Below are positions 21,621-31,346 of a DNA stretch of 64,000 nucleotides, piece by piece. Both the position numbers and the translations under genes were made by a program. This DNA is from Notolepis coatsorum (taxonomy: Eukaryota > Chordata > Actinopteri > Aulopiformes > Paralepididae). The DNA is taken from contig OZ020593.1 in assembly GCA_963971535.1 (NCBI GenBank), positions 41,695,766-41,759,765 on the forward strand, read 5' to 3'. Position 1 is the first letter of the stretch; each line of letters begins with the position of its first letter. The notes under the pieces were generated by a model. The model made no database searches. It was not told the DNA's origin and saw only the letters and a list, made by a program, of their open reading frames with translations.

Positions 21621-22005
21621 TGTGTGGGTGTGTGCCACGGGGTGATGTGTCACACGTGGTCCCGCCTGTGCTGTGCGTCTTTAGGGGTCTCTGGTTCCCT
21701 CTTTTTTCGCACTTTGGTGGAGTTGACTGCCGCCCCCTCTTCACTAGGAAGGGCGGGTGGACGGGACTCCCCTCCCCTCTGGTGGTAGGAATTGCGGGTC
21801 CTGGGTAGGAGGGGTTGGGGGGGGGGGGAAACACTGTACAACTGTACAGGCAAAACTGTACATTGGAATATTGACAAAACCATACTAGGTAATTTACTGT
21901 ATATTGGAGGGGGTTGGGTTAGGACATTTACAGGGGCCAGTTTCGAATTGCAGTCTCCCGTAGGTGTTCTTTGAGAGTGGTTTTGAAAGTGGGTAGTGAT
22001 TCACA

Positions 22006-22861
22006 TTACTTTACAGCTTTGGGTAGGGCGTTCCACATTGATGTGGCATAATTGCGAAACGTGTTTAGTCCCTTGTTTGAGCCGAATCTGGGTTTAACAT
22101 GATTTGTGGAGCTCCCTCTGGTGTTGTGATCGTGGTATTCACTGACCTTTGGGAAGTATTTTGACATGTACATGGGTACCTTGGTCATTTAGTGTATCTT
22201 GTAGACCAGGCCCATTGCAAGTTGCTGTACTCTGTCGTCTACTCTAAGCCATCCTAGGTTGTCAAAGTGGGCAGGGGTGAGGTGGGTTCTAGGAGTAAGG
22301 TCAAGCAGTAGTCTGACCAGTTTGTATTGAGATGTTTGTAATTTTGTTTTTAGCGCCTTTGAGGTGCTTTGGTACCATGAGGTGCAAGCATAGTCGTAGT
22401 ACCCTTGAATGAGTGCTCCTGCCAGAGTCTTCAGGGTATTCTTGTTTACCAGAGAGGAGATCCGGTACAAGAATCGAGTTTGTTGGTTGACTTTTTTTTA
22501 TTACATTTTGTCACAGGAAAGATTAGCCTCTAGGATGGAACCCAGGTAGGTAATTTCATCTTTCCTTGTGTCACCCACTGCTGAGAAGCCGTCGGTCTTG
22601 CTGAGTTTGTTATTTGAACCGAAGAGAATGGACTCTGTTTTGCCCATGTGTAATGATAGTTTGTTATCAGCGAGCCATATGCAGATTCTGCCTAGTTCCG
22701 AGCTGAGGGTTTTTTCAACCTGTAACCTGTTCTTGTCAGAGACCAGTAGCGCTGAGTCGTCCGCAAACAGGAACAAGTTGCAGTCACAAGCTGACGACAT
22801 GTCATTTGCATAAATTGGGAACAGTAGCGGTCCTAGTATGCTTCCTTGTGGAACACCACAG
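22006..22861 (-). pseudogene. Family A LINE RT palm and C-terminal region
   Basis: Three consecutive frames encode CGVPQGSILGPLLFPIYAND, the catalytic FADD in LFLFADDSALLVSD, LADNKLSLHMGKTESILFGS and YLGSILEANLSCD (22,501-22,861), then LYRISSLVNKNTLKTLAGAL and the C-terminal CTSWYQS block (22,189-22,470), then the terminal segment with NTRGSSTNHVKPRFGSNKG (22,006-22,188). Stops between them inactivate the gene. The active-site motif itself is intact. Other copies show the same order, so the pieces belong together. Confidence 0.82.
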
Positions 22862-23269
22862 ATCAAATCAAATCAAATCAAATCAAATTTATTTATAGGG
22901 CCCGACAACACACGTTAATGTCCCCATGGGCCGTACAGGTCTTCTTTAAACAAGTCAAGAAGACAACATAACAATAAGTCAAGAACAGAACAAGAACACC
23001 ATAGGGTCCAAAATTTTTTTAGATGAATGCAAATAAATGAAAGAATGCAAGCACTCCCAGACATACCCCACGCGAAGGTAAGGAAAAACTCACTAAAACC
23101 TAACAATAGGGAAAAAAAGCTCCACAGGCAATGTGGAGGAGAGAAACCTTAGAAGGGCCGTTCAAGGGGGGATCTCCCTTCTTAGATGTCGGTGATAGTA
23201 GTGTTGCAGACGGACAGTTGGTAAGCATGCACTCATGTGTGTGGTGAAACACAGATGAGTGCATGCAAT

Positions 23270-23365
23270 AGCAACTGTACATTTTGAAAAATTAAAGATA
23301 GAGCTAATAGCGATAGCAACTGAACATTTTGAAAGATTAAAGATAGAGTTGATAGCGGATCTATT
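23270..23365. repeat. Tandem duplication, 48-bp unit, in L2 3' UTR
   Basis: Two copies of a unit containing AATAGCAACTGTACATTTTG / GATAGCAACTGAACATTTTG, then AAAGATAGAG. Confidence 0.75.
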
Positions 23366-23374
23366 TGAGGCACA

Positions 23375-23645
23375 GGGGCGGCGCAAGAGGGTCACGTCCT
23401 CCCCGTCTTAGTCACGGGACATTCAACACTCCGGTCGTTGCTCAGGGACAGCCGGAGACAGGGGGAAGGGGGGTGGCGCAGAGAGGGTCGCGAACTCCCC
23501 GACATCATCGCGGGACATCCGGCACTCCGGTCACCACAACGAGACCTCCGAAGACAGGGGGGCACGCAGAGGGGGTCGCAATCTCCCGGCCTTCGTCACG
23601 GGACGTCCAACACTCCGGTCAACACTCCAGGACAGCAAGTCATAG
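23375..23645. repeat. Minisatellite, about three 85-105 bp units, in L2 3' UTR
   Basis: Each unit contains a CTCCCCG-like word, CGGGACATTC or a variant, AACACTCCGGTC and a final GACAGGG. The units have diverged and the last is partial. Confidence 0.75.
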
Positions 23646-23982
23646 GAAGACAGGGAGACGGGACAGGCGTTAGACAGCTCATGAGATTGTAGTAGGCGGA
23701 CATAGCAATAGATACAAGTGGTAGGCATATATGTGAATGGAGTAGATATATGAAGTAAGCGTATTATGTGAATAGAATAGAAGTACTTAACCCAGCAATG
23801 AAACCGCGTTGACTGTTAATCTGTTAACAGTCTGTTAATCAGTTGCCAGGACCACGGACAGACGGCGGTGAATAACTGATCCAATGCCTCGGAGGTGCAT
23901 GTAGAGCAGTCACTACAAGCTTGGCCAAGACCCCGAGGCATCCATCACCTTGGTCAGCGCCAGGAGACGGGTACTCAGAGAG

Positions 23983-24030
23983 AAGGGGGAGGGAGGGGGG
24001 GGGGGGGGGGGGGAGAGGGGGGGGGGGGGG
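23983..24030. repeat. G-rich tract
   Basis: Almost pure G with a few A interruptions; may form G-quadruplexes on the plus strand. It lies in the L2 3' UTR. Confidence 0.9.
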
Positions 24031-24075
24031 AAGAGTTAGAGAGTTCCCATGTTTGTGGTGCTGCAAAGGAGCAGA

Positions 24076-24300
24076 CATGTAGTACCCTGTAGTGCCATGT
24101 AGTACCCCGTAGTGCCATGTAGTACCCTATAGTACCCCATAGTGCCATGTAGTACCCCGTAGTATCCTGTAGTACCCTGTAGTGCCATGTAGTACCCTGT
24201 GGTGCCATGTAGAGCTATGTAAGCCATGTAGTACCCTGTAATGCCATGCAGTACCAAGTAGTACTCTGTGGTACCATGTAGTACCCTGTACCCTAACTAA
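24076..24300. repeat. GTAGTACCCT / GTAGTGCCAT minisatellite
   Basis: A 10-bp-based array (GTAGTACCCT, GTAGTGCCAT and variants) repeated about 20 times with a higher-order 20-bp phase. It lies in the L2 3' UTR and may be useful for copy-specific length polymorphism. Confidence 0.85.
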
Positions 24301-24399
24301 ACTACCCTATAGTAAACTACCCAGTGGTACCATGTAGTACCCTGTACCATAACTAAACTACACAGATTAATCTAAAGGTCAGTCCCCGACCAGGTGAGA

Positions 24400-26100
24400 T
24401 CAAGGTAGGTTGAAGGAGAGAGAGAAAAGATGAGTCTTAAGCAGGGATTTAAAAGCTTCGACAGAGCAGGCGCCCCTGATGACGGCAGGTAATTTGTTCC
24501 ACAGGTAGGGAGCGCGGTAGACAAAGGCTCTGTGGCCGGCGGATTTCTTTTTAACCCTAGGGGTCGATAGAAGCCCCGCATTTTGTGAGCGCAGAGCACG
24601 AGCGGGCGAGTATCGGGAGATGAGATCAGATAGATAGAGCGGTGCAAGCCCATTTAAAATTTTGTAGGTGAGGAGTAGCACTTTAAAGTCAGAGCGGGCT
24701 TGGATAGGAAGCCAATGTAGGGCGGACAAAACTGGTGTGATGTGATCAAATTTTCTAGTTCTAGTTAGTATCCGTGCAGCCGCATTTTGCACGAGTTGAA
24801 GATTTTTGATGCTTGAATTAGGTAAGCCTGAAAAAAGTGCATTACAGTAGTCCAGACGTGATGAGACAAAAGCATGAATCAGGGTTTCAGCATCAGCCAG
24901 AGTTAAAATGGGGCGTATTTTTGCGATATTACGAAGATGGAAGAATGCAATTTTGGTGAAATTTTTTATATGTGCATTAAATGAGAGGGAGGAATCAAAA
25001 ATGACTCTGAGGTTTTTTATGGTGGAGCTCTGGGATACATGACAGGTATCAAAGTTGAGGGAGATGTCCTGAAACAGGCCTCTGTGGTTTGGGGGGCCAA
25101 CAATTAACATCTCAGTTTTATCTGCATTAAGGAGTAGAAAGTTTTGCGACATCCATTTTTTGACGGCAAGCAAGCAGGCCTCAAGGTTTTGTAGTTGGGA
25201 GGAATCATTTGGCTTAATAGGTATATATAATTGGGTGTCATCAGCGTAAAAATGAAAGTTTATGCCAAATTTGCGTATGATATCGCCGAGGGGTAGCATG
25301 TAAATCGAAAATAGCAAAGGGCCCAGGACAGAGCCTTGTGGGACACCACATTGCACTGGGAGGGTCTCAGATGTTAAATCATTATAGACCACGCAGTGTG
25401 TTCTATCAGTTAAATAGGATTTAAACCAAGCTAGTGCGAGACCCCGAATGCCAACATGGTTCTCAAGCCGACCTAGAAGAATCGAGTGATCGATAGTGTC
25501 AAAGGCTGCACTGAGATCAAGCAATAAGAGCACAGAGGTGAGGTTTGAGTCAAGAGAGAGCAGTAAGTCATTTGTGACTTTGGTAACCGCCGTTTCGGTG
25601 GAGTGTAAGGCTCTAAAGCCAGATTGAAATGATTCATTAAGATTATTGTTTGATAAATGGTCAGTAAGTTGCGTTGCGACGATCCGTTCTAACACTTTGG
25701 ATAGGAATGGGAGATTGGAGATAGGTCTGTAATTTTTCAAGATTAGAGGGTCGAGGTTCGGTTTTTTAAGTAATGGTTTAATGACGGCTGATTTAAAGGC
25801 CAGGGGCACCACGCCAGTAGACAAAGAGGTGTTGAAGATATTGAGTAGGGCAGGGCCTAGAGTTGGGAAGAGTTTTTTGATGAGAGTTGCTGGGAGAGGG
25901 TCAAACAGACAGGTTGAAGGTTTAGCCGCGCCAACCAGTTTAGAGAGGGCACTAAGTGAGACGTTTTCAAGGCAGCATAGCGTATGACTGGAATCAAAGT
26001 CAGGGGGAATGCCCGTCAAAGGTTGGGAGGGACTCTGATTGTTGAGTAAAGCAACAATTTCATCTCTAATGAGGTCAATTTTCTTGGTAAAAAATGTCAT
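24400..26100 (-). CDS. L2-clade LINE reverse transcriptase (ORF2, 5'-truncated)
   Basis: A 566-codon frame without internal stops. RT motifs, residues counted from the listed Met: NYRPIS (123-128), DLSAAFDTIDH (195-205), GVPQGSVLGPLLF (252-264), YADD (285-288), LLLNADKTEML (about 318-328). The C-terminal region has SRLDYCNALFSGLP, the LQLVQNAAARILT block and ALHWLPIQARSDFKVLLLTY, all typical of L2-clade elements. It catalyses target-primed reverse transcription when joined to the N-terminal AP endonuclease, which is missing here. Sequence continues in frame upstream of the listed Met to the truncation point, so that Met is internal. The intact frame implies a fairly recent insertion, but the copy cannot mobilise itself. 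A DUF-annotated host protein would be a misreading. Confidence 0.9.
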   Translation of the reverse strand: MTFFTKKIDLIRDEIVALLNNQSPSQPLTGIPPDFDSSHTLCCLENVSLSALSKLVGAAKPSTCLFDPLPATLIKKLFPTLGPALLNIFNTSLSTGVVPLAFKSAVIKPLLKKPNLDPLILKNYRPISNLPFLSKVLERIVATQLTDHLSNNNLNESFQSGFRALHSTETAVTKVTNDLLLSLDSNLTSVLLLLDLSAAFDTIDHSILLGRLENHVGIRGLALAWFKSYLTDRTHCVVYNDLTSETLPVQCGVPQGSVLGPLLFSIYMLPLGDIIRKFGINFHFYADDTQLYIPIKPNDSSQLQNLEACLLAVKKWMSQNFLLLNADKTEMLIVGPPNHRGLFQDISLNFDTCHVSQSSTIKNLRVIFDSSLSFNAHIKNFTKIAFFHLRNIAKIRPILTLADAETLIHAFVSSRLDYCNALFSGLPNSSIKNLQLVQNAAARILTRTRKFDHITPVLSALHWLPIQARSDFKVLLLTYKILNGLAPLYLSDLISRYSPARALRSQNAGLLSTPRVKKKSAGHRAFVYRAPYLWNKLPAVIRGACSVEAFKSLLKTHLFSLSFNLP

Positions 26101-26125
26101 GAATTCGTTAGCCGAGAACGCATGT

Positions 26126-26985
26126 TCACTGGGAGGGGGGGGGGGGTAGGGTACCGTTTACCTCCACCATCTGTTCCCTCCCCTCAAGGTAGGATTGCCT
26201 CCAGCTCACTGATAGATAGATCAAAACCAATTGCTTTTAGTTTGTCAATCAGAATGGAGTGATTGACAGTGTCGAAGGCCTTTTGTAGGTCCAGCATGAC
26301 CATGCCGCAGTATTTGCCCGCGTCCACCTCTTGTTTGATGTGGTCGTTCAAATAGAGAAGGCATGTGTCAGTGGAGTGGGATGTTCTGAAGCCAGATTGG
26401 AATTCGTAAATTAGATTTTTTTTCGCTAGGTACTTTTCGACCTGTTCGTAGACAATTTTTTCCATGACTTTCGAGATGGAGGTAAGAATAGAAACAGGGC
26501 GGTAGTTGCCTGGGTCTAATTTGCTGCCCTTTTTGTGCAAAGGGGTCACCCTCGCAATTTTGAAGTCCTTGGGGACGTGTCCCTGTTTTATGGAGAGGTT
26601 TATTATGTGTGTGATGACTGGGGTGATGGCGGCTGCTGAGTCTCTGAGGAATTTGGAGGGGATGTTGTCATGGCCAGTGGCCTTGTTAGGTTGGAGGGCG
26701 CTCAGTTTTTTGAGTACCTCATCTGTTGTTACCATTTCCAGCTTGAAGTCGTCCTTGCGGACCCCTAGGTTTTTGTAGTAAGCTACTATGTGTTCTACCC
26801 CATAATGCCCTGAGTGGGAGGGTAGTTTGTTTACCAGTGTTCTGCCTATGTTTGTGAAGAAAATATTTAAGTAATTGGCTACATCCAGCCTGTATGTGAT
26901 GAGCGTGTTGTCCGTCTTTATGTTTATCTTTGAGAATCTGGTTTTACGTTTTTTTTTTAAAGGTAGGCGGGAGCGGTTCCCTTTA
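26126..26985 (-). pseudogene. Family A LINE, RT N-terminal region
   Basis: The frame from 26,735 reads LQPNKATGHDNIPSKFL, the NYRPVSILTSISKVMEKIVY block, FQSGFRTSHSTDTCL and MLDLQKAFDTVNHSILIDKL, all RT fingers/palm motifs upstream of the GVPQGS block held in the other half at 22,861. Coding sense also extends above 26,735 (VANYLNIFFTNIGRTLVNKL region). Copy 2 lacks much of this interval, so the two copies complement each other for describing the family. Confidence 0.8.
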
Positions 26986-27002
26986 TATATATATATATAT
27001 AT
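26983..27002. repeat. (TA)n tract
   Basis: TA dinucleotide run; continues at 27,826-27,880 on the other side of the hAT MITE, so the MITE is inserted in one TA microsatellite. Confidence 0.85.
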
Positions 27003-27825
27003 TAGTGCTGTCAGGCGATTAAAAAAATTTATCTAATTAATTACAGGATTTGTAATTAATTAATCTAATTAATCGCATTTTAATCGCATAACCATTTTAT
27101 GCCTGATATTCTATATTCTATAATCATATTTCAAATTGCATGTGTCCGGATGGCAGAATTCAGTACTGTATCTACAAAACCTTCTGTTTAATCATCTTCC
27201 ATCTATTAATTTGCTTAGATTTTTCAGGTCTGGTCAATTTGAGCATGGTGTTATTCACAGTCAAAGATAAAAAAAAAAATTGATATTCTCATTTGGTTCA
27301 TTACAATTTACTCAAAATAAAATGTTCATTCAATCAATCACCGCGCAGATTGATTGATTGAATGAAAATGTTATTAACAGATTGCAGAATGGGTACAATA
27401 CAGTACGGCACACAATTGTTAAGGGGATGCAAACCAGAGAAAGACTTTCGTCTTGTTTACATCAGGGTCCCCCATTTTTAATTCATAATGAATTGTAAGT
27501 AAGGGTGCAACTTGCACCGTGCAATCCATTCTTTGTGGATCTAGCCCACAGTATTTCTGACACTGGGAATACATTCCCTGAGATTCATAGATGTCCCTAG
27601 AATCAGATACCAAGAACATGCAAATGGGCCATATTAAAAAAAAAAGTCTGTAAATGTGTATTCTACATTCTTATGGAATGAATGAGATACAAAAAAAATA
27701 TTATAAAAAAAAAAAAAAAAAAAAAAAACCTTTTTTTTTGTAATTAATTTTGAGTTAATTTTCATAACGCGATAATTTGCTGTGTAATTAATTAATCTAA
27801 TTAACGCGATAAACTGACAGCCCTA
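27003..27825. mobile_element. hAT-type MITE inserted in (TA)n
   Basis: The ends are TAGTGCTGTCAGGCGATTAA and, inverted, TAGGGCTGTCAGTTTATCGC, giving a 14-bp inverted repeat with one mismatch at TAG(T/G)GCTGTCAG. The flanks are ATATATAT on both sides, compatible with an 8-bp hAT duplication but not provable inside a TA run. AATTAATTAATCTAATTAA subterminal repeats occur at both ends. No coding potential. A family A LINE tail is nested at 27,350-27,489. Confidence 0.83.
27350..27489 (-). mobile_element. Family A LINE 3' tail fragment
   Basis: TTGATTGATTGAATG tail (minus: CAATCA repeats) followed by the family-specific block containing CAGATTGCAGAATGGGTACA and AAGGGGATGCAAACCAGAGA. It is nested in the hAT MITE; the related MITE fragment at 10,633 lacks it. 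Confidence 0.85.
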
Positions 27826-27839
27826 ATATATATATATAA

Positions 27840-27880
<41 letters not shown>
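27826..27880. repeat. (TA)n tract, second half
   Basis: TA run with one AACTG interruption at 27,838-27,842. Confidence 0.9.
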
Positions 27881-27883
<3 letters not shown>

Positions 27884-28915
27884 TAGAATGGCTTGAGATT
27901 AAACATAGTAAGAAGGACGTACTAATGTCTTGGTACCACTTTTCATTTCAGCTTTGTTATAACAGACTGATAACAGAACAATATCTATGTGATTACTAGG
28001 AAATTACCTGCAATTACCATTAGCTGGTATAGTTAGTAGTAGAGTCATCCGGTCACAGGTGAAGGAAATCGACCCAAACAACAGCAGGACAACAGATTAA
28101 GGTGTAACAGAGGTAAATCTTTATTTGGAACATAATATAATATTGAATATAGCGCAAAAACAATAGGGATATGGGGTTAGGAAATCTCCTTTTTCACAAT
28201 CCACATGCCAGCAGCCGAACCGAGTGCAGATACGGTGACAGGACATCTCACGTGGCCACAGCAGCCTACAGGTGGAATGGGGCGGTATCCTGACCTATCA
28301 TCACTGGGCGAGAGAATAGGGGTGCCAAGATGGTGGCACGTACAAACAATTGCCTCGCCAAAATGGCAGAATGTACACACAATTATTTAATGCCAAACTG
28401 GTCACACGTATGAAGAAATAGGCGCAAAACACCATCCATAAAGGTGGATACTACCTCACTCACACTCTTTATAGGGAGCCATGCTCTACGAAATGGGTTC
28501 CATTTTCACTTTGAAATTTACAAACTAAATTTTTTATCCACAACCCACCTGAGGCATAACATGTATCTAGTTTTTCTTTACCATATTATCACAATATGGC
28601 CTGTGACCGGGTGATATGTGAGAGGGTGCTAAGTTTCATCCTAAAATGGCCGCAGTACTCCATGTGGTCAAGTCTCTTACATTACATGGTATGCATTCAT
28701 TTTTTTAATATAATTTCATTAATAGTGTAAACCTTTGAATATAAAACTGTCATCTATTTTGCTTGACGGGGTGGTTCGTTAGGTTGAGCTTGACGGACCC
28801 CATCTAACGTGAAAAAGCATAAAATAAGCCATGTAAACTAATTGAATTTATAGACATAATGTTTGAACTTGGCTCCTCCAAAGGCTTAAATGATGTCACT
28901 TCCTCTTTTTGATGT
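27881..28915. other. Unassigned
   Basis: No coding frame of interest. The sequence is moderately AT-rich and contains CACGTATGAAG and CAAAATGGC words; no terminal repeats were recognised. Confidence 0.4.
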
Positions 28916-28919
28916 TTAA

Positions 28920-29855
28920 AGGAAAACTCAAACATTTTGGGAAATTTGCTTATTTGCCATCTACCCTGGAGTTAGACAAGAAGATACATACCTTTTTCTT
29001 CTCTGTGCATGCAGTAGGAGTAGGACGATGTTGGGAACTAGGCTAATGGAGGAACCTACTTCCAGTGACTGATGCTAAGCTAGGCTAATGGTGCGCGTCT
29101 TCCTACTCCTACTGCATGCACAGAGAAGAAAAAGGTATGTATCTTAACACTAATAAGATGCATACCTTTTTCGGGCGGCTACGTGGCGTAGTGGGCAAGG
29201 CGCTCGCCACGAATGTTGAGACACTGGGCTCGCCTGTTCGAGCCCAGTGCTCCACATTGCTTTCAGTTTAGCTGGTTGTTCATACTAATACACATTGGCC
29301 GTATTAGGGGGTGGTAAACTGATGGGTGGGGATCGGGCGTTGTGGACAGCGACTCCTACAGGTCGGTTGGTGCGCCTGCGCAGTAGAATCAGGAAGTGTC
29401 GGGGGCAGCGTGAGCCTCCCACGCGTTACTCCTCGCCACTGAGAGATCGAGCTGCGCAGGTGAAAGGATGCGACTGCTGTTACCTCAAGTACCGGAGGGG
29501 ACTTGTATGTATGACTTAGTCCACATTGCAGCCGGCTTGTGGGAGGCAAGAAACAGCGTTCGTGACAGGGGAGGGTTGAATTGGATGATACGAAATTGGG
29601 ATGGGAGAAAAAGTGGATAAAAAAAAAAGATGCATACCTTTTTCTTCTCTGTGCATGCAGTGTAGGAGTAGGAAGACGTTTGAAACTAGGCTAATGGAGG
29701 AACGTACTTCCAGTGACTGACGCTAAGCTAGGCTAACGGTGCGTGTCTTCCTACTCCTACTGCATGCACAGAGAAGAAAAAGGGTATGTATCTTCTTGTC
29801 TAACTCCAGGGTAGATGCCAAATAAGCTAATTTCCCAAAATGTTGGAGTTTTCCT
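28920..29855. mobile_element. Palindromic TTAA-flanked MITE, copy with SINE insert
   Basis: TTAA flanks both ends (28,916-28,919 and 29,856-29,859). Termini AGGAAAACTC and inverted AGGAAAACTC continue as inverted arms of about 75 bp (ATTTTGGGAAAT, CTACCCTGGAGTTAGACAAG). Inside, CTTCTCTGTGCATGCAGTAG and its inverse form a second palindrome at 28,999-29,130, and a second such palindrome occurs at about 29,643-29,780. A SINE sits between them. TTAA duplication suggests piggyBac or Kolobok mobilisation. No coding capacity. Confidence 0.8.
29173..29626 (+). mobile_element. tRNA-headed SINE, copy 2
   Basis: Starts GGGCGGCTACGTGGCGTAGT (A box TGGCGTAGTGG; B box GTTCGAGCCC at about 29,237) and ends GGGAGAAAAAGTGGATAAAA with an A run. 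An 18-bp duplication AAGATGCATACCTTTTTC flanks it (29,155-29,172 and 29,627-29,644). Almost identical to copy 1 at 15,241, implying recent amplification of the family. The poly(A)-type tail is compatible with L1-type machinery. Confidence 0.94.
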
Positions 29856-29859
29856 TTAA

Positions 29860-30986
29860 AGCAACAGTACATTATTTATAGACAAATCAAGTTAGTGTGA
29901 CGGGGTGGTAAGTCAAACTGAGGGACGCACAAAATCATAAAACCTTTTAAAAAGATATGTTTTTATTTTGAATGAATATATCTTATGTAAATGGAGACAC
30001 ACATATAGGCCTACTGTAATAATAAAGGTTTGATAGAAATATTGAATTTATTTGGTGATATCTTGAATGTAAATGTCATGTCAATTGTATGTTACTCTTT
30101 AAGAATAGCACTTCTCTCATACATAATGTTAACAAGAACACCTGAATTAATAGCTTTAAGCTTTGGAAATACACGTTGGCACATTTTCTGTGCCTTATGC
30201 ACTTCATCAAACGTTGAATGACTCAGTAGCTGTTACCAATGCAGTTTCATTCCAGTCCCAAACATCCCAACTACGCCCCATGGTTTGTCACCTGGAAACA
30301 GAGATGGTAGTTTCCACATAATGACAGAATCGGACTGGAAAATGCAACATTAGGCCTACTAGTTCATTTGTGTTTGTTTTTTCTCTATGGTAATATCCCT
30401 CTCTTTTCTCCCATTTGAAATACAAGTCAACGCGAATCACATCACAGTTAGGAGCTGTTGTTTTGAATACAAGAGAGAACTACCAGTACCGTATTTTGGC
30501 AAACGGTGATCACTCCACTTCACTCCAGCGGGGCACCAGCAGGCAGAATCGTGGCCCTGTGCCAGACTGCAGTCGTACCTCTGCATGTAACGGTGCTGCT
30601 GAACAATGCCCCTTTCAGACCACCTCCCCATGTTTGGACTGGAATTCCTCCACAGACGCACGGCGCGGCAATTAGGCCGACCCCTGGCCGAGGTCAACAT
30701 CTGGGGCTCCCCCCTGCGCCCGTCTAGGCAGGCGGTGATTGTTTTAATGCAACTCCCAGTGTATCACATTCCATAAATCTTCAAACACTCTTCATTAACC
30801 CCACCCCCTCTCCACTACAGCTCCACTCTGAAGAGAGATGCATGGTCAGCAGAAAAGGTTGACATCATGGTCAAATTTGGCCTGGGAGTCGACTGGTGAG
30901 GAGAGAGAGGGTGGTAATAGAAGGGATGGTGATGATGATGACGATGATGATGAAGATGATGAGGACGACAACAGCAACAACAATAA
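29860..30986. other. Unassigned
   Basis: No recognisable gene. Short frames at 30,415-30,727 on both strands show no domain. A GAT-rich low-complexity run lies at 30,930-30,970. Possibly unique genomic sequence between repeats. Confidence 0.4.
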
Positions 30987-31346
30987 TTAACATTATTTCC
31001 AATATGCCAACATTATAGGAAATGTGCTTACTGTCTTCTCCAGAGTCAGACAAGAAGATAGATATCAATTTCCTCTCTGTGTGTTCAGTAGAAAGCAATC
31101 CGGCTGCAAGCTAGCCTAGCTTTTTTTTTTTAATCCACTTTTTCTCCTTATTTTTCAATTTTTCTCCCATCCCAATTTCGTATTGCCAATTCTCCCCTCC
31201 CCTGTCTTGAACGTTGCTAGACTATGCCCCCCACTGGTCAGTTGTAGTGAGGATAGAAGCCTTGCATCACGTGTCCCCTCTGGTACACGAGGAGGCAGCC
31301 TGTCGCATCTTTTCACCAGACAGTGCAGACTCTCAGTGGCGAGGAG

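Larger units (their letters stand above)
17965..21805 (+). mobile_element. Degenerate DIRS-type tyrosine-recombinase retrotransposon
   Basis: Gag region (about 18,180-19,090, heavily broken), then reverse transcriptase, RNase H, a likely methyltransferase remnant, and a tyrosine recombinase in the usual DIRS order, all plus strand, with many frameshifts. The left end follows the LINE at 17,964; the 51-bp terminal-repeat arm at 15,100-15,150 is probably its detached left terminus. The right end abuts family A LINE sequence near 21,805 without a recognisable right inverted repeat, so the 3' terminus is lost. DIRS elements integrate circular DNA by recombinase and make no TSD. Confidence 0.85.
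22862..26125 (-). mobile_element. L2-clade LINE inserted in family A LINE
   Basis: A 5'-truncated but otherwise well preserved non-LTR element, with an open RT frame (26,100-24,400), a 1.5-kb 3' UTR containing several tandem arrays, and a 3' tail of ATTTG repeats at 22,862-22,890 (read as CAAAT on plus). The open frame continues a few codons upstream of the listed Met to the 26,125 junction, so ORF2 lacks its endonuclease and start. No TSD is obvious, as is common for L2. Confidence 0.87.
21806..26985 (-). mobile_element. Family A LINE, copy 1, split by L2 LINE
   Basis: A minus-strand non-LTR element in two pieces: 26,985-26,126 (5' part, RT N-terminus) and 22,861-21,806 (RT palm, C-terminus, partial 3' UTR). 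An L2-clade LINE occupies 22,862-26,125. The second copy at 44,297 has contiguous sequence across this point (CACCACAGCTCACTG), proving the split. The 3' terminal repeat tail is missing because sequence stops at 21,806 next to the DIRS element; the 5' side ends in a (TA)n tract. Other 3' fragments of the family occur at 27,350, 34,475, 40,287, 44,297 and 52,591. Confidence 0.85.

Noticed and set aside
24076..24300. CRISPR-like array
   Set aside because: Units are contiguous 10-20 bp repeats without unique spacers, in a eukaryotic LINE 3' UTR.
24400..26100. Host gene encoding a 566-residue protein
   Set aside because: All motifs are those of an L2 reverse transcriptase and the copy has a LINE 3' UTR and repeat tail.
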